From NCBI GenBank assembly GCA_021613535.1, contig CP075496.1:8866001-8930000 (forward strand): a stretch of 64,000 nt of DNA, given 5' to 3'. A program made the position numbers and the translations under genes. Of this stretch, positions 22,733 to 33,861 are shown piece after piece (the first letter of the stretch is position 1; every line of letters starts with the position of its first letter). Below the pieces are notes generated by a model, which saw only the letters and a program-made list of their open reading frames with translations, had not been told where the DNA came from and did no database searches. The DNA is from Adineta vaga. Its lineage: Eukaryota; Rotifera.

Positions 22733-23611
22733 TCATATATTCATTTTCTTCAAGACAGATGCTTTCAATGGATCTGTAAGTTGAAATAAAGCAATCACAA
22801 CGAATGTCAAAGATAAATTGATAAATACACCTGCGATTCGAAAATGATATTTTGGTGGATCAGTAAAAAATGACATAAATATAAATAATGTATAAGGTAA
22901 ACCAAGTAACACTAGTATTGTTAAGATAATAACTATTTGACGAATCATTTTTAATTCGCGTTGATTTCGATAGAAAGTATATCTTGTTGTAATGCGTGTA
23001 CCAACTTTTGTAACATATCGAATTAATTTTAAATAAATCATTTGAATGATAGTTACCGGTATCAGATAGGCATTGCAGATCGTAAAGAGTAATGAAAAGG
23101 ATAATTTGAGTGGAATTTGACATAATTGATTATTAGCATTGTAAATAATATCACCCGTAAATATAAATTTTGATGGATATAAAAATCCATATACCCATGT
23201 CAAACAAATAAGTAAGAGTTGAATTTTCTTCGTTTGCCAAAATAATTGTGTCGGATAAACAACAATAACATATCGATACAGAGCTTGTAATAAAAATGAA
23301 TAATTCATTATTGCTGTCAGTGTATAACTAAGATAACCTCGAAAGACACAAAATGAATCTTGTCGATCAATTTGTTCGATATCATTAATTAATGAAACAA
23401 TGACCATACTCAATATATTACTTGCCAATAATATTTGAGCTAAAAATGAATTTGCAACTAAAATCATACATATTGTATGACATGTTCTATCGAAGAAAAT
23501 TATGAATAAAAATAGACTACCAAGAAGAATTGATAGAATGAGAAATATCATCATGGTTATATCTAAAGCAAGTAACCATGATTCGAATAGGAGTGTAGAT
23601 GAGATATTCAT
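22733..23611 (-). CDS. Seven-transmembrane receptor (orphan)
   Basis: A single-exon 7TM protein of 292 residues if started at Met 23611 (MNISSTLLFESW, with an N-glycosylation sequon). The open frame continues upstream to 23776, but that extension is poorly receptor-like. The hydrophobic segments are well separated. After TM3 the sequence reads LYRYVIVVYP, so YRY stands in the DRY position. The third cytoplasmic loop is basic (RYTFYRNQRELKMIRQ). The end of TM7 has TDPLKASVLKK in place of a clear NPxxY. It belongs to the rhodopsin-like orphan families expanded in rotifers; the ligand is unknown. Confidence 0.75.
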   Translation of the reverse strand: MNISSTLLFESWLLALDITMMIFLILSILLGSLFLFIIFFDRTCHTICMILVANSFLAQILLASNILSMVIVSLINDIEQIDRQDSFCVFRGYLSYTLTAIMNYSFLLQALYRYVIVVYPTQLFWQTKKIQLLLICLTWVYGFLYPSKFIFTGDIIYNANNQLCQIPLKLSFSLLFTICNAYLIPVTIIQMIYLKLIRYVTKVGTRITTRYTFYRNQRELKMIRQIVIILTILVLLGLPYTLFIFMSFFTDPPKYHFRIAGVFINLSLTFVVIALFQLTDPLKASVLKKMNI

Positions 23612-24525
23612 AGATGTGACTATGAAAGAAAAAACACGATTTGAAATAAAATAATATGTGATAATCTGTCGCAAGAGGCAAAACCTGTTATATGTTGTTA
23701 TTAATATAAAGATTTTCTCTTTGTTTTCCTTTAATAAATGATGAGATAAACATGAGTGTTTCATTACAAATAACAAAGTTTTATGTACTAATCTTGAAAA
23801 TAATAATCATCTAAAGCAAAAAAGAAGCACAAAACTAGTTAGAATATAAGTAGACATCAAATAATGCATCATTTTATTTTCTACGTGACAGTAATTTGTT
23901 ATTAAATTCTTTTAATCGAGTATATACTCCACGAATATCATTATCATAGAAAGACGCCATTAGCTGCCGTTCATCTTTGTTGCATGTATCATTAATTATA
24001 AACAGTAAGAGAGAGAAACTGCTTGTTAAAAAAGTTAGTTAATTTAATGTGAAAGTAAAAGGTGGATATTCGCTACAATAAAACATGTTTAGAATCGTTG
24101 GTATATATAATACAACAGCGGATGAATCTACAAAAGGAAAGGATGTACGATATTCAAGCAGAAATAAAACTCATATCTATGCTATGGGTAATGTAACTTC
24201 GACAAAATATCTGAATTTTTGGAGATACTGGATGGTTCAATACAGTAACCGATGCATCTGGTGTAAGCACTGGTTTATATATTATCCTTTTCATTCGTAA
24301 CGCATTGACTTCTCAAAAAATTTTTATTGATTCTACGGTTTTTCATACACAAATAGTATTAACATTATTTAGATACGTTCACATATTTATTAATTAAATA
24401 AGATCCAGCAAACTAAAACTAATTATGTGAATATTTGCAATTCTATTGAAAAGCGAACATCATTATTAGTTTCTTTCTTACACGTATTATTACATTAAGT
24501 AAAATAACGAAATGAAATTTAAATC
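23612..24525. other. Intergenic, nothing firm
   Basis: About 900 bases. A 71-codon plus-strand frame at 24085-24300 has no hydrophobic segment, motif or splice support and was not accepted. Confidence 0.45.
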
Positions 24526-26465
24526 TCAATAAACTTTAATCTTCTCCAAAATTGCATTTCGATCATTGGCACATAAATATTGTAAAATTTGTTTATTACG
24601 TTGAATTTCTTTCGAACGTATTTGAAGTGCTAACCATAATTTTTCCATATAGCATTCATATTTACTCATCATTTGTTCCATATCATTTTGCGTATGTTTA
24701 AGAAGATATGCTAAATAAATTGCTGCTTCATAACCCATACTAATCGATTGAAAATAAGGTCCACCCATTGCAGCATCACCTAATAAAACCCAATGTTGAT
24801 TTAGTTCTTGATTTTCAAACGAATGTGTCATTTTCTTGGCACGATAAACTTGTAAAGGAAGAGCAATAAATTCCATTGTATCAAAATGAATTTTATGTGT
24901 TTGTTCAGAAGAAAGATTATTAAGAAATATATTGAGATCATCATAAATATCACAATGATGTTTTTTCAAATAATTATATGTTAATGATTCTCTTTTTGGC
25001 ATTTGTCGAAAAATCGTATCATCAATTGTAATTAAACATGTAACAAGTGTTTGTCTTTTACCTGTTCTATAAGTATCATCAATTGCTGGTATAACACGAA
25101 ATTTTCGAGTATTTCTATTCTTATAAAATTTACATAATTCATTGCATTCATATCGATCATCAAAAGTAAATGTGCAGATAAGAACATATTCAACAAATCG
25201 AAGAAGAAGATTATCTGGTTGAATATGATTACGTAAAACAGAATGATAACCCGTACAATCAACAATAAGAGTATCAGAATAATGTCGAAGTGATTCTAAA
25301 TTTTTACTCATATCATATTGTGCACCAACTGATATTTGACCACCGGATGATGTAAAATATTCTTTTAAAGATTGTTGAATCGTTTGTAAAGGTGTACATA
25401 ATTCTAACCAACTGGTAAGTTTGGTGAAAAGTTTCGATTCAATCGATTCAATCGCTTTTTGACGTTCTTCGATTTGATTTTCAGTAAAGAGATGAATTCC
25501 ACCAGCAAGTTCGTCGGTAGAAAGAATTCCACCCAATAGTTTAACACATCGTGTTCGAGTCATTTCTTCTCGTTTTTCAAGTATTGTCACCGGTATACCT
25601 TGATCACGCATCAAACAACCTAGAAGAAATCGATTTAACAGTTATTTGTCAAGGTTTCATTAGGTTAAAACTCATACCCATTAGAAGACCTGTTGGACCA
25701 GCACCCATAATAAGAACACGAGAAATGCCTGATTTCATTATTTTCGTTGGTATAAATGAAAGATTTCGGAAGGGTGATGCATATGTCCATTGTCTATTGG
25801 CGCTAAACATTTGATAATAACCAAAGAAGACATTTTTACCTAGAAGAATCGTAGAAGAATATATGAAAATTAATTTTATTGATGATCTTACCGTTAGATT
25901 GTGATATATATTGTCTATTTCTATTAGTAGTAACAGGTTTCTTTTTCACAGAAATAAGAGAATCCCATGCAATATGTTCACTTTGTTCTACCGATAATTC
26001 AACGGCCATTGGTTCAGTTATTAGTTTGAGTTCTTGTTTAAGTTCCTGAACAGTTTCTTTCAATTGTTTTAAATCATCTTCAACAAGATCTTCGGTTTCT
26101 TTTAAATGAACAATTCTATTTGAAAATTGTGCCAATTTGAGTGTAAGTTCGGCTCGTTTTGGACATAGTAATTTCACTTGTTGACGAGCTTGTTCCGCTA
26201 CTTGCATTACTTTGTCTATCATAGTTCGTTGCCATTCATCAATTTGTAATAAAACATTCTTAGAGGAATCATCACGCAAATCTATTCGACTAATTTGTTC
26301 TTGTAAACTATTACGTTCTTCTATATAGATATTTAATTCATTGAGTAAACCATTATGATGTTCCTTAAAATGTCTCCGACAAAAGTATGATTTACATCCT
26401 GCACATAGACATGTTCCAGATCGTTTGGTATTAGCGCACATTGAACATTTGTTAGATGTGGTCAT
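24526..26465 (-). CDS. B-box/coiled-coil protein fused to FAD-dependent monooxygenase
   Basis: Three exons join exactly in frame to 609 residues: 26465-25892, 25839-25678 and 25619-24526, with 52- and 58-base GT-AG introns. Residues 7-36 form a B-box-like zinc finger (C7, C10, C21, C24, C29, H32, H36), and a coiled coil runs to about residue 160. From about residue 220 comes an FAD-binding fold: VLIMGAGPTGLLMG, TILEKREE at the end of strand 2, the conserved region LIVDCTGYHSVLRNHI, and WVLLGDAAMGGPYFQSIS, which is the GD motif that contacts the FAD ribityl. The layout is that of group A flavin monooxygenases, but the substrate is unknown. A monooxygenase behind a TRIM-like head is unusual. 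An independent start at Met 25810 inside exon 2 cannot be excluded. Confidence 0.75.
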
Positions 26466-27268
26466 TTCTATAGACTAAAAAAATAGATGTACATAGTTTC
26501 TTCTATCAATAACATACCTAGCCGTGCAGGTAGAATCAATCAATATTGAAACCTAAGAAAGAAAACACATAAAAGAGATATTGCAAGATTTTGATGATAA
26601 AAGCAATACAGTACAACATGTACGTATATCTAGGCTATTTTCATACTGTCTTTTTTTTCCTGAAAGAACAGATGATACTTATTCTCTGTACTTCAAATAA
26701 TATTCTTGAAAGTTATCAAGCATTGCTTTAGCCGGCACTTACCGAGTACCCGAAATTAATGATCAAATGAACGTACGTCACATTGATTTTCTACTGCAAG
26801 TTACAGATAGAGGAAAACAATTTCAATTAGTTTCTCCTCAGTACGAACAGAACGAACAAGCAGGACTTTCATCACAATTTTTCAACAGATTAAGAAAATT
26901 GAAAATGAAAACTTCAACAAAAATATTATAGACAGAACGGAGAAAAAAAAATACCGACCATACTTTTGAAGTATTACTTTATAACTGTGTAACCACCATT
27001 GCACTGTTTCGTCTAGAACGTGCATGATATAGCGAAATGACGTATTTTTTTATGATTGAAAGAAACGACGAAGAAAAGACAAAATTAATTATATTTTGAC
27101 TGTTTTCTTCTGATTTTACTGACGATATTCTGTCTACGTAAGATAGACAACGAACATGAATTGTATATTTATTTGCCATATATTTAGCTTAACAAAAGAA
27201 AAAAGAAGTGAATATGATTATCGTGATTGACCATAACCATTGTGAAAGCAGAGATGCTTTGAATGAAG
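26466..27268. other. Intergenic, nothing recognised
   Basis: About 800 bases, AT-rich. A short 66-codon minus-strand frame (26979-27179) shows no domain or signal and is treated as chance. Confidence 0.45.
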
Positions 27269-29542
27269 TTACTTTTTTTTCTTAATTAATAATAATTTCA
27301 TGTAAGATATCACAAACGACACAATTGCGATTGTTGTCAATGCAAGAAAATATTTCCACATATCCCAACTGGTATTATGATCAATAGATCGTTTTTCTAA
27401 AACACTAGCGCCTGAGAGAGGACATATATGGGTTTGATTAGATAAACAAAAATCAATATCGCGAAATTCATTAACAACCAACACATTGTAAGCATAACGA
27501 AAAGCGCTCACCCATTGAATCCAACGAAGGAAAATAAATACACTTTTTAATTCGACGAGAAAACCACTAAAAACCATCATAATAACGAGAACTAAAACCA
27601 AAACAATCAGTGCCACAGCTAAAAACATAACATTAAACGCAGATCTTTTGAAAAAATAAAATTCCCTACCAAAAACAGGTATACTAGCGGCAATGAGAAA
27701 GCACATGGCTGATCCAAATATATTCGCCATGAAAATCGTTACGAGGAAAATAAGAAATTTTGTAGCAGTTTTTTGCAAACCGACCATAAAATAACTAATT
27801 AGGCTAAAAACTATCGAAGGAATAACTCGCATCGGTAATAAATCACATATCAATTTGGCAAGGAACAAAGTTGTGATGCTGTAGTATCCACTGACATTCT
27901 CCTAAGGAAAAAAGAAACAAATAAATGCATTCTAGAGATGAGATATTCTATCAATTTACATGAATAAATAATGTACGTTCTTTAATGAATGGTTCTAATG
28001 CTGTGGCAGTACTAAAAATTTGATTGACGACGATGAAGAAAATACCACCCAGACGATTTTGTACACCTGAATCACTTGTACGAGGTAATTGATAGTAAAG
28101 AAGACCAGTAAGTACGCCTAAGATAATGGCAACAGCGATTTGCCAAGTTAGTAATGCATAATTACGTATCGCATTACGAAGAGTTCGTTGAGATACATAG
28201 ATAAAATCAGATAAAAATGATCGATCTACTTTCTGTACAGTATAGATTCCATCATCACTAGAATCATCAATACCCATTATTTCATTACCAACATGCATTG
28301 CCGATACACGATACTGTGTGTAAAGATCTTGTACAGCAGAGCCATCATTAGCTTTATTCAATATATCAAGGGCAAAATCAGCTGGATTATCATGTTCTTT
28401 ATAAGGAATTCCTTGATCAATGAAATAGGGTACAAGTTGAGTAGATGGACCAAAATAAACTGTATGACCATGTAACAGTAATAAGACAGTATCGAACAGT
28501 TCAAAGATTGAAGAACGTGGTTGATGAATCGAAAAGATAATTGTACCTAATATAGATTATAAAATATAATCTTAAAACGATATTTTGAATATACGTATAT
28601 CTTACATCCTTGTTGTGACAATTCACGGAGACATTGCATAACAATACAAGCTGTTGAAGAATCCAGACCTATAAATGGATTTTGTTTTTCGTTTGAGAGA
28701 ATAATTGAAAGTTAAGATCTTTGTATATGTACCTGTTGTTGGTTCATCAAGAAAAAGAATGGTTGGTGAAAGAACCATTTCCATAGCTATACAAGTTCGT
28801 TTTTTTTCACCACCAGATACTCCACGTTGAAATTCAGTACCCATACGTGTATCAGCACATTCATTTAAACGTAGTTGTTTAATAATTTGTTCTACTCGTT
28901 CCAATCGCTCATAATATGATACTGATTGTGGAAGACGAAGATTCGCAGAGAAAAAAATATTTTCTCGTACGGTTAATGTTCCACTATAAATATCATCCTG
29001 AACAACGTATCCAGCCATACGTCGATAGATGGAAGATGGAGGTCGAGGTCGTTCATTGACGAATACTTGTCCTTCATACGTTTGTTTATCTTTTCGATCG
29101 GCAAGAATGTCGAGTAATGTCGATTTACCACAACCCGTTGGACCTAACATTTTCTATCAAATTTATTCAGAAACTACTATACGTATTCGCTTACCTAAGA
29201 TAGCATTCATACCGGGTTGAAAGGTTCCTGATACATCAAAGAGGATTTGTCTTTGAGGTCGTGATTTGTAGCCAGGTAATTTTGACAAGAGATTGTTGTT
29301 TGTTGTTAATGAATAATTAATATGATAAAATGAAATAGTTTTCTTGCATTTTTCATCACCTTCAATACCATCCTCGCTATTTAATGGCATTAAAGCGATA
29401 AAGAGTTGTTGATTTGAGTCATTTCGATTAGAGCCCAAATGTACTACTGTATTTCTAAAATTCTCATTTGCTACAGTATAAATGAATGAATTGAACATAT
29501 ATCTTACCTGAGAGTTTGAAAGGTTTTACGACCTATGGCCAT
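27269..29542 (-). CDS. ABCG-type (White/ABCG2-like) half transporter
   Basis: This is a multi-exon gene with short introns. The first exon (29542-29508, MAIGRKTFQTLR) joins in phase 2 to the frame at NTVVHLGSN. The nucleotide-binding domain comes first, as in ABCG proteins: Walker A GPTGCGKST, Q-loop VVQDD, signature VSGGEKKR, Walker B ILFLDEPTTGLDS (split by an intron after TTG) and H-loop SIHQPR. A linker and six hydrophobic segments follow (from IAVAIILGVLTGLLYYQL to FLALTTIAIVSFVISYMKLL), with an extracellular loop before the last one holding two cysteines (CLSNQTHIC). ABCG half transporters dimerise and export lipids, sterols or xenobiotics. The substrate cannot be read from sequence. 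Confidence 0.85.
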
Positions 29543-30579
29543 TCTACACAAGATAATAATCTACAAAAACAAGATTTATTCTCCACATCGATTGTATTTT
29601 ACTTTCGTCGAGAATGAAAATAAAAGGGAAAAAATAACATTTTTGATTGACAAGAGAAAAATTCTTTTTACTGCAAGAGTAGGCGTCATTTTATGATTGT
29701 TATAGTGTTTGTGAAATATTTAATCTTCGTCTGCGTAAATGTGTCAGTTCTGTGTTATTTGTTAAAACTTAAAACCTCCGATAAGCTTTCTGATTTTGAT
29801 GCGATATTGGAAAAGAATCTATTTATGATTCAAAATTCTTTTGATATTGATGGTGCAATCACAGATTCCACTGGGAAGAATGTAATAAATCATATGAGAT
29901 AGAACAGATAAGACGGCAGATATAAAGTTTAAATATAACTATACTTCATTTTTTTCCTTGTGATTATAAATCAAAGAAATTCATATAAGAGTTATATTAC
30001 TAATGTAGGAAAGAACTATTTATCTATTTATTACATCTACCTATGATATCTGTTTGATATTTTTTATATCTATGAACAATGGTGATTCGTATATTTTTTG
30101 GTTGAATCCTATCGTTCAACAGAGAATCCGTCAAATGATAACTCATACATAATATACTTTCTTTCGGTTTCAATCTATTTTTTCAGTTTGATAATTTAAC
30201 ATAACTCCACATTTTCATCAAGCCATTAGAGTTTTATAAATTTTTTAATGTTTCTGTCATACGAACTTAATGATTTTCTTGTATGAATTTATTTTCTATT
30301 TCTTCTCAAATAAATGTTACTGTAGATCTGCTTAACATATATATGTAACATTAGAAAAAAGAAACGAAAATACACTTTTGACACGTGTAAAAACAAGTTG
30401 ATGCAATGTACATCCTCGATAACAAAATATGATGAAAGAGAACGATCTAACGTCATTTAAACAACATAAATATTTACATAGTGAGACTAGTAAAGAAGGT
30501 TATATATATTCAATCTCAGACTTATTGCTCTTCTTTATTTAAAGAACAATTGCTTTTATAATTTTATTAATAAAAAAAA
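29543..30579. other. Intergenic, divergent promoter region
   Basis: About 1 kb between the divergently transcribed ABCG and FAD monooxygenase genes. A plus-strand frame at 29693-29902 lacks recognisable features. Nothing else could be supported. Confidence 0.5.
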
Positions 30580-31824
30580 ATGAATTCCATTAATGAACAA
30601 CATTTCTTGGCCGGTAAACGGATTATTATTGCCGGTGCTGGAATTGGTGCACTATCATTTTCTATTGCATTTCACCAATTACTTGATGGAAAAATTCAAC
30701 CACCACCATTAGTTACCATTTATGAACGTGATACATCGACAGATGCAATTGGCCGTGAAGGTTATTCACTATCGATTCGTGGTGATGCACTCAGTGGTGG
30801 TATGCAAACTTTACAGAAACTAGGTTTTCTTGATGAATTACTCGCTCAAAGTAATCCAGGAACACATTTTACTTTCTTTAATAATGACTTCTCTCCATTG
30901 TTGCAAATTCGAACACCACCTGTCGAAGGTTTATCACAAACAACTATGCGTATTGCACGTTCAAAATTGCGTGAAATTCTTCTAAAAAATGTTCCTTCAT
31001 CGGTAGTTATCAATTGGGATTGTGCAGTAAAATCTGCAGAAGAACTTGCAGATGGACAAATTTTAGTTAATCTAGCAGATGGTACTCAGCAACATTGTGA
31101 TCTACTCGTAGCTGCTGATGGTTCAAATAGTGCTATTCGAAAAGCACTTCGACCAGAACATGTACTGAATTTTGCTGGTGCTGCTACTATTGCAGCACGT
31201 ACACATGTCCTGGATAAACTACCACCTCCTCTAGAAAAAACATGGGGAGGTGCAATTAGTGGTGATGGACATTTTGTTTTTGTGGCACCATCAGATCGAA
31301 CAAGTGCTCTTTGGAGTGTTAGTTATTTGACAAACACACCGCGCGAAGCAAAATCAGCTGGAACAATGACCGACGATGAGATCGATGCGGTGTTAGCTGA
31401 AGCGAAAGAACGTACAAAGGCATTTGGTGAACCAATTCCTACGTTATTGAAAGAAACATTACGAAGTAGTATTGCTATATTCAATTCTAAAGATATAGTA
31501 CCCTTTCGAAATCAAGGTTCAATTGTTTTTATTGGTGATGCTCAACATGCAATGAGCCCATTTGCTGGTAACGGTGCAAATATGGCTATTATGGATGGTT
31601 ATCAACTTGCAGATCAATTAATCCATGCTCAAGACTTAAAGACAGCAATTAAAGCTTATGATGATCTAAGTATTCCACGTTCAACACGTGCTATCAATAT
31701 AAGTCATCGAAGTATTAGTATAGTTCATTCACGAGGAATATGGAAACATATGTGGGTCAGTGTACTTCGATTACTAGCCTGGTATTTCGGTCTAAATTAC
31801 AAAGAAGATCAAGAATCTACTTGA
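30580..31824 (+). CDS. Intronless FAD-dependent (group A) monooxygenase
   Basis: This is a single-exon protein of 414 residues. The FAD-binding Rossmann motif GAGIGALS (residues 19-26) is followed by TIYERD at the end of strand 2. The second landmark DLLVAADGSNSAIRKAL lies at about 185-200, and the GD motif FIGDAQHAMSPFAGNGANMA at about 320-340. These are the three hallmarks of PHBH-fold aromatic-ring or TetX-like hydroxylases. The C-terminus is hydrophobic (HMWVSVLRLLAWYFGL) and may sit on a membrane. Lack of introns and closest resemblance in style to fungal and bacterial enzymes suggest horizontal acquisition; this is inference. The substrate is unknown. Confidence 0.8.
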   Translation: MNSINEQHFLAGKRIIIAGAGIGALSFSIAFHQLLDGKIQPPPLVTIYERDTSTDAIGREGYSLSIRGDALSGGMQTLQKLGFLDELLAQSNPGTHFTFFNNDFSPLLQIRTPPVEGLSQTTMRIARSKLREILLKNVPSSVVINWDCAVKSAEELADGQILVNLADGTQQHCDLLVAADGSNSAIRKALRPEHVLNFAGAATIAARTHVLDKLPPPLEKTWGGAISGDGHFVFVAPSDRTSALWSVSYLTNTPREAKSAGTMTDDEIDAVLAEAKERTKAFGEPIPTLLKETLRSSIAIFNSKDIVPFRNQGSIVFIGDAQHAMSPFAGNGANMAIMDGYQLADQLIHAQDLKTAIKAYDDLSIPRSTRAINISHRSISIVHSRGIWKHMWVSVLRLLAWYFGLNYKEDQEST

Positions 31825-33861
31825 ATTTTTATTGATTATTGTTGATTATGTCATAGACTATTTATTGAATTTAAATAGAAATATTCCAGTTATTTTTCTA
31901 TATAAGTTCATCGATTTTATTCGTGAAAATCCATCGAGGATGGTAATAGTCGGATGAAGAGCAACTGTATGTGTCAGATATTTCTTTTAAATAAAAAGCT
32001 TCATGTGAACCAATAACTCTTTCACTTGTATATCGTGGGGGTGAAACCTATTATCTGTATCATGGTTTGAATCTCGCCAAGGAAATCATTGAATGAGACC
32101 TCGCAAATTCGTCTATAATCATAATATTTATGTTCGGCGGTAGTGATATCGAAGTAAACAAAAGATTCGATCAAATACCGTAGTGCTAACAAATCTTAAT
32201 GAGAAATTTAAAAACACACGTACATTTGTCTGTCATATAGTGGGATTTGGAACGAAATAAAACCCGTCGAGTATTTCTTGAAAAAATGGCTGAAGTTGTC
32301 GGTGGTCAAATATATTTTGCGTTGACGGGTTTGAAATTTAAAGAAGTTTTTACAAAATTGCCCAAAAATGTACTGTTGTAACTGCGATACTTTAGTGAAG
32401 CAATCACAATGAAAGTATTAATTGATTATCTGTGATCTTTTTCCTATTATATTTACTTTGTTATAGCTATTTTTTAATCTAGAATCTAATTATGATGTTT
32501 CTTTCAAAATAAATGTCATTGATTCATTTATGAATATCTTTTAACACAGACAAATGCACTGTTCTCACGCATTGTAGCTTATAAGATGAAACACTCGAGT
32601 CAGTTAATTCTTTATCGATTGTGAACTATATATTCTATTCGATTCCATTTTTGAATTAAATCTCTATGTCAGAACTCGAAATATTTTCATGATATGCTAG
32701 GTCAATACTCATAGAAAATTAGATTCTTTTTATATAATTTATCATTAAATCGCCCTCATAATTAACAATTGGTAAATTTGAATGATCATAGAAGAAATCA
32801 ACTTCGTGTGCTTTAATCATCGGGCGATTATGAATCTGTAAGGACGTTCACGAACGAAAAATTGAATACTTTTATTATATAGTTGAAATTCTAAATAAAG
32901 AAGATACACTACGTAGTTTCAAACTTTTTCTTATCGATCAATGTTCGTGTGTTACTGCTTGAATATAATCGTAACAAAAAATGTTCTGCATATGGTGCGT
33001 CTGTTGTCAGTCAATAGTTAAAATGAGTGAATACGATAAGAAAGGTAGAAAGAATAAGTAAAGGTGGTGATTTTTGTATTTTTTTATTCTTCACTATCGG
33101 TCAATGCATGAGTAAATAGTGACGTTGCGACCATTTACATTTTCTTATACAGGTATATAGCAAGTAACATGAGAGAAGAAAATATTTTTCATGCTCGTTT
33201 CATAGGACAAATATAAACATTTTTTTATTCGTTCTTCTCTTCTATACGTTACTTCGTCAACACCGATTTCTCTCTCACTCTGCCTCGCATACTTTGAAAA
33301 TACATATGCAAACAAAAGAAATGTTTATTGATGTTAAACCTTCGAACGACGTATTTGAATAGAATCGTTCTATAACTGATACAAAATGATATCAATATCG
33401 AGAAAGGAATGTAAAAGATGATGATTTTATTCATAAATATATAATTTTAAACTCATATATAAAATTCTATTTTGTCTTATCAAAGATCGTTGCCCATTAT
33501 CGATGCATGCTATAGATTATTAGTAATACTGTTTGTACTTTTTCTGTGACTTCCTCTATGCGTCATTCGATTTACAACTGACATAAAAATGAGATAAGAC
33601 ATCTCTTGATTCGTTGCTCTGTACTGATACATGGATTGATCATAAAGTTGACGATAAACATGATTTTCTAACTGTCAATAATATACTCTTTAAGTAACGA
33701 GTCGACATATTATAAGATGAACATAATATTCTTCTATCATGATCATCTGTATTTCATACGGATGATGTCAACTGATATAAGTTAGTATAATTTGTGAAAT
33801 CAATGGCGCTCTTTTCATTTTCTTATTTCATTTTAATTAAAAAAATTTATTATTTTAAAGA
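31825..33861. other. Long intergenic region, nothing firm
   Basis: About 2 kb without a credible gene. The stretch TGGTTTGAATCTCGCC near 32064 resembles a tRNA B box, but no tRNA fold could be completed around it. A 61-codon minus-strand frame (33249-33434) is featureless. Confidence 0.5.

Noticed and set aside
24085-24300. 71-codon plus-strand frame
   Set aside because: No motif, membrane segment, splice context or composition shift to support it.
29693-29902. 69-codon frame with hydrophobic start
   Set aside because: Begins like a signal peptide, but the rest is featureless and it lies in a divergent promoter region; chance frame in AT-rich DNA is likelier.
32040-32100. tRNA-like B box (GGTTTGAATCTCGCC)
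   Set aside because: No matching A box, acceptor stem or anticodon arm could be folded around it.
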